Assembly: GCF_947507565.1 (NCBI RefSeq)
Contig: NC_089176.1
Span: 3,286,001 to 3,350,000, forward strand
From: Oscarella lobularis
Lineage: Eukaryota; Porifera; Homoscleromorpha; Homosclerophorida; Oscarellidae
Length of the DNA: 64,000 bases
Direction: 5' to 3'
A model generated the notes under the pieces. The model saw nothing but the letters and a program-made list of their open reading frames with translations. It was not told the DNA's origin and searched no databases. This document shows, piece after piece, positions 23,141-34,800 of this stretch; position 1 is the stretch's first letter, and each line of letters opens with the position of its first letter. The position numbers and the translations under genes were made by a program.

Positions 23141-24680
23141 GCAGGAGTTCCCATGCATGCATCGCCCCGATTTACGCGTTCACGAAACGTTGGCTTGAAC
23201 TAGTTACGATATGTTTTTCAAAGTAATTGATGCGATACATTGATTGGCTCATTTGCGTTTTCTCGACGTTCGTTCTCGGCTTATTGGACTGCCTTATTCA
23301 AGTAGGGAGTCGTTTCAAAGGCGTCTTCGTGCACGCGACGAAATTGCGTTGGCCACACAGGCCGATCTATTTGCAAATAGATGGATTTTCGCGGTTAGAT
23401 GGGTCAAAGAGCATCTCCTTGTTTGATCGTTTCGCTTTGAGGGGATTCCGATTGGCGATAGGCAAACGAAGGGTGCGTACTCGCTCGAAAGACGAGATTT
23501 TTGAGATGCCGTAAGATTCTCGTTGCTTGCTACGCGTACGGTGAAGGCGTTCTTCACAGTTTCTCGTCGTTTTTGTAAGAGCGATCCGGGCCAGTTTGGC
23601 CAGCTCGGGCCCGGATGCTGAACCCGCGTCGACATTTTTGCACCGCTGCGGAGCCGCGGGGGGGGACTTTTCTAACCAGCCGGAAAAATTAGAGCAATTA
23701 TTCAGGTCACGTGCAAGTGTTCGAGTCTTCAGTTTATGTAACGGATTTTCTCGCCCACCACCTATCCGCGTGGAGCAAGGCTAACGACTGAGCTGAGCTG
23801 AACTGCTCTATATTTTCAATTTAGTGAGAAATATATAGCCGCCTCGTCCACAAACGTAACGACTTTGGTTCAGTGAGTCACTGTGACGTGGCATTATTAG
23901 CATCGGGAACTGGCACTTCATTAAATCCATACGTGAAATACCAATTTGGCTACGCCAGAGCATACCGAACTAAGAAGCTGAAAAACAGTTATTAGTAAGA
24001 GGTACCAGAATAACTTGCGGCAGCTATTTTTCAACGCTGATCAGGGCGAGTGCGTCAGAGAGTGCGTCAGAGACCACCGGTGTCTTTGACTGGATTTAGA
24101 GAATGTTTGTCGGCGAGTTGCGCTAATGAATTCAACGTAAAAGGGCTCTCTAGTTTTTAGACGCAGATGGACGCACTCTTTGCTTGCATTCCTGAACTAA
24201 CTAGTGGCTCAACCTGCGAAGATTGTTTGGAAACAAATTAAGGAGAACGCACGCGGTTAAGAAAGTAGGCTGCAAGGTCTACGGTAACACTACTACAACC
24301 TGTACCACGTATAGAGAAAAGGGTTAGATGAACAACAGAAGACATTACGCGCTCTTAATGACGACGTTACAATTGAAGCCAAACCATCATTATCTAGTTG
24401 TCGGCGGGAGCGCCGAAGGAGGGGCTCGCAGCATTTTCCCGTCAATGCAAACTATGCGCGTGTAATAATTGTGTTAGCTAATGTGTTGACCTCGAATTTT
24501 TAAGTTGCATCTGGCGCCGGGGCTGATCGCATATCTAAAGAGACCTCACCCCTTTGGCTGACCACAAAACAAGCAAATTATGAGAATGAATGCGGTGCAC
24601 GCGTCCGACGCGGATGTCTTGGTGGAAGTAAGAAGTCTGTCGAAAGCATCTGTGACGAATTGAATGATCTGGCCCACTGA
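23141..24680. other. Intergenic region, no gene recognised
   Basis: No ORF here shows family features or codon structure like its neighbours. There is a short direct repeat GAGAGTGCGTCAGAGA near 24050-24072. Lineage-specific regulatory DNA for the homeobox cluster is a reasonable guess, but nothing here proves it. Confidence 0.4.
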
Positions 24681-24743
24681 GAACCATCATAAAGCCGCAC
24701 GCAGCAGCCAACCTTCAGTTAACTAAAAATCTTTTCTGAGCAA
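24681..24743 (+). promoter_or_regulatory. Promoter-like block before homeobox gene E
   Basis: CATCATAAAGCCGCACGCAGCAG resembles the CATTATAAGGCCGACACGGCAG block upstream of genes A and B, at a similar distance from the ATG. Because E is an older paralogue, the shared block hints at a conserved core promoter. Confidence 0.45.
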
Positions 24744-25307
24744 ATGATGACCGACAGAAAGCGAAGTTTGTCTACCAATTTCATGATGAAGAGCATTCTC
24801 GACTCCGGCTCGTCAACGATGTCCCGAGGCAACGATACGCCGTCGTCGTCATCGTCGTCGTCAATGAGGGGCGGAAAACAGCCGACGCTACCCAATCCGT
24901 CGACGTCGTACGTCACCACTGACGACAGGTTGCGACGGCGTGGTGGCGCGGGTCAACACAGGCGAACGCGCGTGACGTACTCCGACAAGCAATTGCACGA
25001 ACTCGAGAAGAGGTTCGCACGCAATAAGTACCTGTCGTCAAAGGAACGCCGTCAAATGGCTCAAGCGCTCCAAATGACTGACGCTCAGGTGAAAACGTGG
25101 TTTCAAAATCGACGAATGAAATTGAAGCACGCGCTCGAAAGAAACGGCTGCTCGTCGCCGAGCGCCGAGTGGCGAGATGAACGAATCTACTGCAACGTTG
25201 TTGGGACACCGACAGTCGCTTCTGTCATTCCCACGGTTCCCACTTTTGTACAATATCTGTACCCGCCGGTCGTCGGTGACTTTTTCAAGAAGAACCTTAT
25301 TTTCTAA
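24744..25307 (+). CDS. NKL-class homeobox protein E (paralogue of A/B)
   Basis: Single-exon ORF of 187 aa. The N terminus shares with A and B the pattern T-D-R-x-R-S-x-S-T-N-F-M-M-x-S-I-L, which includes the eh1 motif. The homeodomain runs from [19 protein letters not shown] to [13 protein letters not shown]. Directly after it comes [10 protein letters not shown]-x-YC, also present in A and B, so the three form one subfamily by shared flanking motifs. The tail is much shorter than in A/B. It is the last gene of the + strand cluster. Confidence 0.9.
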   Translation: MMTDRKRSLSTNFMMKSILDSGSSTMSRGNDTPSSSSSSSMRGGKQPTLPNPSTSYVTTDDRLRRRGGAGQHRRTRVTYSDKQLHELEKRFARNKYLSSKERRQMAQALQMTDAQVKTWFQNRRMKLKHALERNGCSSPSAEWRDERIYCNVVGTPTVASVIPTVPTFVQYLYPPVVGDFFKKNLIF

Positions 25308-26942
25308 CACCTTACAGCCTGTACTAGTATCTAGCGCAATACACACGAATAAGGGGCTCGCTGACTTTTGTAGGGGTACATTACTCCCAAAGCAACCGTA
25401 TATACGCATAATCAGTGGCTATGCGTTGGGTCTGCCTATCAACCGAGCAAATCTTGTCGTCGAGCTTAGTTCTATTAGCCCTGACACCGTGGTGGGTCGC
25501 AAAAGTCGGACGACGGTCAGAAACAGATTAGGCAGATTCTTCCTGTGCATCTTGGACGTACTGCCTCTTAAGTTAATTACGACTGTACGTTCTCTCGGAA
25601 ATTCTCGCCCAGTACAGTCAGGTTTAGAACCTATTCTCAGAAACAGGAAACGCACGGCCTCTAGACCAAACGTAGCCCCAAGGGGATTAGACAGACCGTC
25701 GAAGGCTTCCTGTGACGTAGATATTGCGCATGTACAGTAGGAATCCGGATCCTAAAAACCCACAGTACCCCAGGCCATCCATCTTTTCGCTCCAACCCAA
25801 ACCCCAGCAAGTTTGAGAGAGATCGTTTCTAATCGCGGGTGGTCAGATACGAGCTCGTACAAATACATTGCGATTGCTGACTTATTCGCGCAGGCACGAT
25901 AGACGTCCATTACATTTGGAAAGACAAGAAAGAGAATTTTCCCTTTCAGATATATTTGATGAATACTGTATGCTGTGCGGGCACTTCTGAGCATTCGCTT
26001 CCATGTAAACTGGTGTGCCCAGCGCGATAAATATATGCACATATAAAGACTAGTCGGAAAAACGGTAGAAGACCCGATGACTCATCTTCGGGTTTTTAAG
26101 AAATGGGCTAGGGGAAAATTACCGCTGGCCGCTACTCAAGTTACTCCCGTTGATCATACTCTAAACGCACTCGCGTCGGCGTCCGCTTGGCTACAGCAAA
26201 CAGAAACCCCCGCCTTGCCCGCGATTTCTTCCGGCGAGGAAACGTCGCTACAGCGATGGTAGATTACTAATAATTAATTAAATGGTTCCGGTGTCAGGGC
26301 CATCATGACTCACTGTTGCAAAATGAAGGGGGGAAAGGTTGACCCGATTGTCTTACGTGTACGTTGTTACGTTGCCCTTTGACAAAAAGAGGTGTCAAAG
26401 GACTGCATCGCGTCCTTCCCTTCCTCCCGCTCCAAATTGCAACCGCAGCTCATCGGAATTGACAACGATCGCATCTGACTATCGTGATCTGACGAGATAG
26501 GGGGCGCCCTGCATTCGGTTATCTCGTGAATAATTGAACCGCTAATCTGCTAATCTCTTCCCTCCTGCCACATTAGCCATATTCATACTTGGACGATTAG
26601 ACGACTAATTTGCACTCGTTTGGCAATAGCTACCGCCGGATCTTATCTACCCTCTGCACTTCCTTGCATGCCTGTGTCATTGGGCGTGAATGCCTTACCT
26701 ATGATATCGAATGAAGGAGGCTGTCGAAGGCAAAAATTGCTCTCGGAGGCGTTCCAATCTGGAGCCAAGCCAAGCCAGCCGAAGATACTGTAGCCGGATT
26801 TGAGGCAAAGACCCGTACATGTTGATGACATCTAGGCACAGAAAACGACGAAACAATACAATGATCGAACCGAACCTTATATAGTTAATAAAATGCGATA
26901 ATCGTCTTCTCTTCTCTTTGACGAGGAGTCGGAGTCTTGACT
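25308..26942. other. Intergenic region, no gene recognised
   Basis: A 187-aa ORF overlapping the end of gene E and several shorter ones show no family motif. A TAATAATTAATTAAAT stretch near 26266 is a dense homeodomain-type core. No transposon ends were found. Confidence 0.4.
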
Positions 26943-29900
26943 TTCAGACCTTTGAGGAAAAAATACAATTAGAATCCAAATTGCGCTTGCAAAACGCCTG
27001 ACTAGAAGTTTTCTTCAGTCTCTTGACGTCTTCAATTCCAGCTCGACTCTCTCGCCCAAACGGCTGCTTTCGATTCCTAAAAAATTAAAAATTGGAATTC
27101 GAGACGTCGCTCCATCGCGTTGCCTATTGCTGCTTTTACCTAAATAGTTTTGAATTCGAAAGCAAACAACAGAGCCCGGCGATCACAGCCAAACTGCCCG
27201 CAAGGGCAGGAAGTAGGAACCAGTCAGAGTGGAGATCAGTCGAGCTGTCATTTTCCTCCTTGACAACAGAATGACGATGCAAAGAATACGATCCGGAAAC
27301 GTGGCAAGAACCGCCGTCAGCGAGGCATATATGACGATTGCAGTCACACGATCCTGCTACAGAAACGAATTTCAAATACGAGGAACTTGAAGACAAAGTA
27401 ACTCGACAAACCTCGCGAATCCTTGAAATTTATCTTAAAATCGCGCACCGAAGCGAGTCGAGTCGACTGAGCAGGAGTGAGCGAATGAGGAAAAACGACG
27501 ACGAGCGTGCGACTGTCGTTCCACACGGCAAAGTGATGCAAGTCGGAAACGACGGACGGCGAAAAGTCGAAAACGCGTCGCGGTTCGGCGAGCGACGGCC
27601 TATTCGTATCGCCGTCGAAACGAACTGTGACGACGGAGCCGGCGTCTAAACGATCGCCCGTTCCTCCGAAGCCGATAGCCGATAAAACGAAAGGAGTCGT
27701 CGAATCGTTTCGCTGCTCGATTCGCTCTTCGTCGTCGGAGAGCCAGTCGCCTTCGCCGTCCGGCGGCGAAGCGTCGCGAACGGATCGCTTCGACGGTGAT
27801 TTAGCCGAGCACGAACCCGGCACCGTTGTCAATGTCAAAACGGGCGCGTTATCGTTCGTCAGTTCGATGGACACCGACGTTGATAGGGTCGTGTTCGCCG
27901 GCGGCAGCGTGGAGCTGTCCAGCGCGCTGATCGACCCGTTGTCCCATATCGTGACGTTGATCTGAAAAACGGGTCAATTAAAATTGCCAAGGCGACCGAA
28001 TGCCGCGCTCCTCACATATCGCTTGATTTCGACAAATGTGTCACCAACGTATTTGGTCGGCTCTTTTTCGGTGTTTATGTAACGAATTCCTTCCAGAACT
28101 TCGTAATAGCTCTAGAATAAATTCAAATTCCAAACGAATAAATAACCATTGGAGGACAACATTTACATCGTACGACGCTTCTCCCGTGAAAGTCAAGGTA
28201 TAGGTACTACCAGGAACGCTAGACGCTTCAAATGTCAACAAAGGATTAGACACTAGGGAGTACAAGTAGTCTCCGTCGTCGAGATGACCGGCGGGCTCGG
28301 ATCTGTATAGAAAGAGAGGATCGTTGCGCGTAATTTTGCGCGAGATGCCTTGCCTCAGCGTTATCGTTGCTTTAGAGAGCCTTGTCGTCTCTTCGTCGCG
28401 GAATTCAATGAGGTAGGGTTTCGTGACGAAGTCAATGCCTGTGTGTTCTTCGTGGAACGTGATTGCGTCCGACACGCCGTAGCCAGCGCCGAGATTGATT
28501 TCGGGCGGATCGTTTCGATCTTTCACCGTCACTCGAACGGAGACGCCAGAAGAGTTCCTCGGTTCATCGTCCGCAACAGTAATGTTGAAATCACGAAGAC
28601 CAGTTGTAATAGTAGACGACTTCGAATTGATATAATTGACGGTGAGAAGCACCTTTTTACAGACGCCACAAATTTCATTTTTTACTATAGGCGGCATCGC
28701 TGTTATATACTCACCTTCTTGTAGTCAGCAACAGAAGCATTTCCAGATAGTTGCCACACGCCCCCGTTAATAGATGCGACATCTGGACTAAGAGATATTC
28801 CAACGTCAGTCGCAAGTGTCTTGTTTATCTTGAGCGCTTCATCGCCGCCGTCCTGAAAGCCGGCCAGAAGTATTGTCGCTCCGCTGAGCGTTTGACTGTC
28901 AACGTCTCGTAGAGTCGTGCTTTCCGGGAACAGATAAACAGAAGGGCCGTCCTCTGTAAAGACGATGTCGCGGGTACGTTCAGCCGGACTCCCGTACCGA
29001 TTCGGATCGGGTCCGAAATGAAAAACCGGTCGATCGTTTGTAGGAGTAACGTCAACCTAAAGACAAGGAATTGGCCAACAAAGAAACAAAGCGAATTGAC
29101 GCACGTAGGCGTAAACTGTGCCGCTCCATTCGATGGAATCGTTCACGCGAAATGAAATAATCCTAAAGGGCAATTATTCTACTGAAGCGGCGTCCGAGTC
29201 GATGTTTCCTGCCTTTGATGTCCAGCCACGTTGCCGGGATTCGAATTCGGGTTGTAGAACTCGATCGACGACAGCAAACGGCTGTAGTCTGCAACGGAAG
29301 CATTTCCTTCAATACGCTAAACACAGAACAGTTGTAGAACGAGTCAAAGAAAAGTTCCGCAAACGCACGATGATCGTCGAGTCGGCATTGGGCGTCACAG
29401 TTAATCCGGCGACCGTTTCAGTCACATTCAAACCGTCTCCTTCAGCCGCATTCGTCAAATTCACAACACTCCTATATGGAGAACAAAGTGATCGGCTTGG
29501 CTTTCGCAATGCGCCGCGCTCACCGTGTCATTTCAGCGTTGTCCGAATCCGTAACGTTGACGTGAGTGGCGAGTCGAAGGGGATCGTCACCCTCAGCGAA
29601 ATTCACCGTCGACAACGGCGCTCCGTCAAACGTTATCACAGGTTTGTCGTTGACGTTTTGAATTATGATGCTAATAAGGACACGACTTAGCTTCGTGGTA
29701 GTTGTGAGAATAACGAGCGCTTACAGAACGCTAGTCGTTGTCGTGAAATCCCAGTCTGATACGGAAAAGGTGACGTTTCGAGTTAGAGGCCTCTTCGGTT
29801 CAATAGCACTGAAAATTAACAGTACTTAGTTCAATAAGATAGATATCTCTATTACTTACGTGTTGCCGTAGCCATAAATAATATTATTCAGCAGAAGCTG

Positions 29901-31359
29901 ATAAATGGACTCAGATGCATTGCCCGTCAGAGTCAAAACTCCTGTAAGTGTATCGTACTGGGAGAGCAACAATTGCATTCAAAACTAGGTACAGTAATGC
30001 TCTACTCACAGCTCTAGTAACAGCACGGCGTTCCTCAGCGAGATTCAGTGATTCCAATGGACAGTCCGGGCATCCCTGAAGACGGACAGTCGCCGACTGG
30101 ATTTCATAACTGAAAAGTCCAGTTCAATTCTCAGGGCAGCAGAAGACGCGAACGCTTACTAATCATTGTCAGTGTCATTTATAGTTAGTGAGCTGTTAGT
30201 CACGTAGAAAGCACCGCTTCCCTCGACGTACGTCATGACGTTGTCTATATAAAATGACCATTAGAAGCTGGAATGCGCCACAAGACACCTATTACAGTAC
30301 AAACCTGATATTTTGACAATCGGGGGATTCTTATTTAATCCGACGTAGGTTACAGTTACGGTCACGCTTTCCGCTTCAATGCCATATTGGTCCGTCACAG
30401 TAATTGTGATGTGCCTGAAAACAATTCACCAGTCCCGGAAAACTCAATCAATCCTGGCTACAAAACGCACCGAGGCGTGCTACTCTTTTGCGCAACCGGG
30501 TAATAATTATCGTAGCGTAACGAGAGTAGAACGAGAGTCAAGTCGATATTGTTCGTTCTTGTGTAGCGATAAGTTCTAAAACAACACCAAATAACAGAAA
30601 TTTTTAGGTGCACGGCGGTCTATGGTACCCAGCCGTTGGATATGAAATAGAGACGGAAAGGCGAACTGCGTTTAAGTCAGCGGACGAAAGTCTTTTGTTT
30701 CCGGCCGAAGTAATCAGTTCAATCTAAAAGCAACGTTGAGACACAACTGCAGAACTTTTATGAAAGTAAAACTTACTTGCTCATGTGAATTATCCCGAGG
30801 ATTAGTTATAACAACGTCGACAGAGGTCCAGTCCTACACAGACATCGCTTATAAACTTAAAATCTACTACAGGTTCATCTTACGCTGTCTCCAAAGGCAC
30901 TGGCATTTAGAAGATTTGGATCGGCCAGATAGACGGTGTCTCCCGTGAAAACGGTAGAATAGTCCAACGTATTGTTACTGGACGTGTTGAAGTCGACGAC
31001 GACGTGCGTGCACGTGCTCTTCCCGCTTCCATCCTCATCGCACTCAAATAGCTCGTCGATTGTGCAGTTTTTTGAGCAACCGTCTCGAGTGTCATTCAAA
31101 TTTCCGTCGTCGCACTCCTCGCCCGCAGTACGGATGCCATTGCCGCAATCTGTAAGAAAATATCAGCGTTTGCATTGCTTTCGGCGCTGCGTCAAGTCAA
31201 AAGTGGCGGAGCACGTGTCAACGAGGGCCCTACAAAAGACAGTAGTCAACCTGAGCCTGAACCGGAGCCGGAGCCGGAGCCAGACTGAGAGCCTGACAAG
31301 CTGATAAGTCCCAGTAGAAGCATAAGAAATGCGAATGACACCCCTTCGTTCCGTGCCAT
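26943..31359 (-). CDS. Type-I membrane protein with DUF4215-type Cys repeat and cadherin-like tandem repeats
   Basis: The start at 31359 gives a clear signal peptide (hydrophobic core AFLMLLLGLISLS) followed by a Gly-Ser linker from GGCTCC-type repeats. Next comes a Cys repeat reading CGNGIRTAGEECDDGN then DGCSKNC (about 31070-31145), the DUF4215 pattern. Many small exons then encode beta-sandwich repeats with Asp-rich turns such as VTVKDRNDPPEI, VNVTDSDNAE and VELTNDNAPVL, typical of cadherin-like or tandem-95 repeats. Near the end (about 27165-27240) a hydrophobic segment LLPALAGSLAVIAGLCCLL is followed by a short basic tail. It is probably a surface adhesion or matrix receptor. Exon joins in 28.7-30.8 kb are only partly resolved, and the stop near 26943 depends on the last intron chosen. 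Confidence 0.68.
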
Positions 31360-31893
31360 TTAGAACAACGCCTACCGTCGGAAAAAGTTACAGGTTATAG
31401 CTCAAGCTATTGTAGCCCTTCAAATAACCTTCTTGTGGTCGTAATTAAACGACGTTCCTCTCTGACAAGCGACGCGAACTTGTGGAGTTGAACCCTTTTC
31501 TGCAGCCTGGTCGCAGGCGTTCAACTTCTAATGCGCGCCGCGAATTCAAAAAGTTTATCGAAAACGTAGACGTGGAATTGGGCGAGAGCACACCTTACAG
31601 AAGAGAAAGTACGACCACGAATCGAAAGGAGACGACGATCTGATTCGCGATCACTGGCTCACGTGCTAAAACATTCCGAGAGGAAACGCCCCGTCGAGAG
31701 CCACCCACCAAGCGACAAAATCGAAGTCTTAGAGCATTCGTGTTGATCGCCTGCAGAGTCCACAACATCCCATAGCTACGAGAAAAGAGAAAAATACACG
31801 CAAGCACATGGAAGTGCACATGCACGTGTGGCGCGAGCGATCACGAAAAGGTTATCGGCTCACGTTGGGGAGGGCGGGGGAGGAGAGAGAGGT
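31360..31893. other. Intergenic region
   Basis: Contains the 5' flank of the cadherin-like gene and the 3' flank of the PH-LIM gene, both on -. No further ORF or RNA gene is supported. Confidence 0.4.
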
Positions 31894-34800
31894 CTAAAAG
31901 CCGTAGCTGCCCCGTTTCTTGTACAGCCTTTCGTAGTGAGTTTTGCAGTAGAACTTGTTGTCCATTGCCGCGTAGTTTCCGAGGCTCAGAAGCTTCTTGC
32001 ATTCCAAGCATCTGGGCGAGACAAAACAAAAAAAGCGAAAAGGTGTGAACGAAAGTTTCAAAACAAAAGAATCGCGCGTCGATTTACTTGAAGCACGTCT
32101 TGTGAAGCGCTTTGTCGTCGACACCGATGTATTCCATGGGATAAACGGTTTTCGTGCAGATGAAACACTAAAGGGGGTCCGGCCGGCCCATAGTAAAAAA
32201 AAAACGAGAACGGGGAAAAAAGCGTTCGAACCTTGTTCTGTTGATTCTGCTGCGACGTCTTGCCAAATCCCTTTCCCTTGCGCTTGTTCACGGCGATAGA
32301 ACACGCCCGGAATTCGCGATAGGTGTACGTCTCCGCCGTCGAGTCTGGAATCGTGTCTTTGACCAGCGTGATGACGGTTCTATCGTGAACGCCTTGCAGA
32401 AGAAGTTCGCCGGCAAACTTGACGATCTGCACCAAGCGAAATAAAAAAAGTCAAGATCGATAATTTCGCGCGCGTACTTAATTACCCCGTGTTTCTTAGC
32501 TGTCTTCAGAGTGCCCGAAAGAGCTTCGAAAATGTTTGCCGTCTCCTCAAACAGCAAACCGAACGTGACTTCGTACAGGCCTTCGACGCTCTTTGATCCC
32601 CAGTTCGTCATTTCGGCAACGAGCTTTAGGATGAATAAGAAAAGACAACCGCTTAACTATTTTCTCTTCTAACTTTTCTGAGCTCCTTGTCTATCCATTT
32701 TGCAGCCGCCAGGGCTCTCGTTTGAGCGTTCTTTCCCGTCGCAACGACGCTCAGCTTGCGCGATAGTCGCGGATCGTCATCGTTGAGACCCTCGGTCTCA
32801 CCGAGGGGATCTTCCGGCACGTCGGTTGACGGCCACGAGAGCAGAGACGCCCTTTTTCTTGCCATCTCTTTTTTCTTCCGAATTTCTGCATCGGAGAAGC
32901 GAAGAGGCGCATCGTAATTGTCCGTCGTTTGCACTTGAGGAACAGTCTGTGAGGAACTTTTTTCTGTTTGGTCGCCAGGTTTCTGCTCACTACTATCGTT
33001 CGACGATTCAGACTTCGGTGGAGGAAGGGTCGTCTTTTCTTTAGCATCCGATGCTTCTGAAGAAGGAGTCGAGGCAGGAGGCTTTGCTGGGACAGCAGAC
33101 TTCTCCTCAGGCGCTGAGACCGAGACCACAGGCTTGGGTGGAGAAGAGGGTTTTTCTTGAATCACTCTAGCCGGCGGTTCAACGGGTTTCTGACTAATTT
33201 GAGATTCCGAAGAGGGAGTTGAGGCAAGAGGCTTTGCCGGAACAGCTGGCTTCTCTTCACTATTGGTGACCGGTAGTTTTGATGGAAAAAGAGGCTTTTT
33301 CCCACCAGCCGCTGGAGGTTTTGCTTCACTTACGTTAGTCGGTGAGGCAGACGCAGCAGGAGAATAAGCCTTCTTTTCACTGGCTATAGCCGGTGACTCA
33401 GCCTTTGACAAAGGCCGCGGTGGAGGAGGCGGCTTCTTTGTTTCTGATGAAGATTGGCCAGTCGGTGTTCCCTCTTTCGCCAATTCAGCTTTTCGTTTCC
33501 GCATCATCTCCTCGAGCTGCGACAGGTCTTCTTCCACGCCGGCAAAAAAGCCGTCGACTTTGTCGCGTTTACTCGAAGCGTCGTCCATCGAGACGGGCTT
33601 CTTCTCTCTTTCCTCTCGCTCTCGCCGTTGCTGTTCTTCTCTTTTTTCCTGTTCCTCTCTCTTCCGCATCTCTTGTTCTCTCTGCAGCTGCTCCCTCTTC
33701 TCTCGCTCCTCTTTTTCCCGTCGTTCGCTTTCCTCGCGCTCTTTCTTTTGCAGTTCCTCCCTCCTCAGCTGCTCTATTCTTTCCTGCTCCTCCTTTTGTT
33801 GTTGCTGTTGCTCTTTCCTTTGCTGCTCCTCTCTGTCTCTTCTTTCCTGCTCTTCCTTTTGCTGTCGCTCTTGCTCTTTCATTAGCTGCTCCTCTCTGTC
33901 TCTTCTTTCTTGCTCGTCCTTTTGTCGCTGCCGCTCTCTTTCCTCTTCTTCTCTCTTTCGCCGCTCCTCTTTCTCCTTTTCTTGTTCCCTCTTCAATTTC
34001 TCTCTTCTTTTCTGCTCCTCCTTTTGTCGCCGTCGCTCTTTTTCTTCTTGCTCTCTCTTTTCCTGTTCCAGCTTCTGTTGTTTCTCCCTCGTCTGGAGCT
34101 CTCTCTTCTGAGCCCTCTGTGCTCTCTCTTCATTCGCCTTCTTTTCCATCGCTTCGCGCTCTCGTTTCGCCGTCTCAATTCGTTCCTGTCGCCGCCGTTT
34201 CTCTTCCTCAGCTCGTCTCGTGTGCCTCTTTTTCTCGGCGTCAATCATGTCCATGCGCATTTTCTCCCACTTCTCGAGCTGCTGCTGAACCGCACTGACA
34301 GCACTCATCTTTACCTTAGCTTTTGCCCAGCCGCCGCCGCCAGTCGACGAAGACAAATGCGGCGGTCGAGGCTTGATTGGCGGTTTAGTGGACGAGCGAA
34401 CGGCAGTTTCTTTTTGAGTCGGCATTTGATCAACATTTGGCTTTAGAGGTTCCGTAGATTCAACGCGATTCTGGGCGACAGCATCGTCGCCATCGTCTTT
34501 CTTCTTGGAATCTTCGCGGCCTTCCCGTTTATCTACGACGACGTCCGATTTTAGAGACGTTTGCTCTCCTGGCGCTATTCCGGCGCCTGGTGCATCCGTC
34601 GCCTCCTGAATAGATTGCTGTTTGGAGTCTTTATCTTCTGTTTTCGACTGCTTCTCTTCACTCGACTTCTCTCCTTCTTCTTCTTTCTGAGACGACGCTG
34701 TTTCGTCGGAAGACGTTTGCTTCGTCTCTTCGCCGACACCCGATCGTCTTTTCATGATTTTTTCCTGAATCGCTTTCAGTTCGGCCACTTGACGTGCCGC

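Noticed and set aside
25177-25740. 187-aa + ORF overlapping the end of homeobox gene E
   Set aside because: It begins inside the E coding exon in another frame and shows no family motif or conserved counterpart in A or B.
33393-34446. Overlapping long Leu/Ser/Phe-rich + ORFs that look like membrane proteins
   Set aside because: They are the complement of the Glu/Arg/Lys-rich coiled coil of the PH-LIM protein; GAA/GAG/AGA runs read as TTC/CTC/TCT on the other strand.
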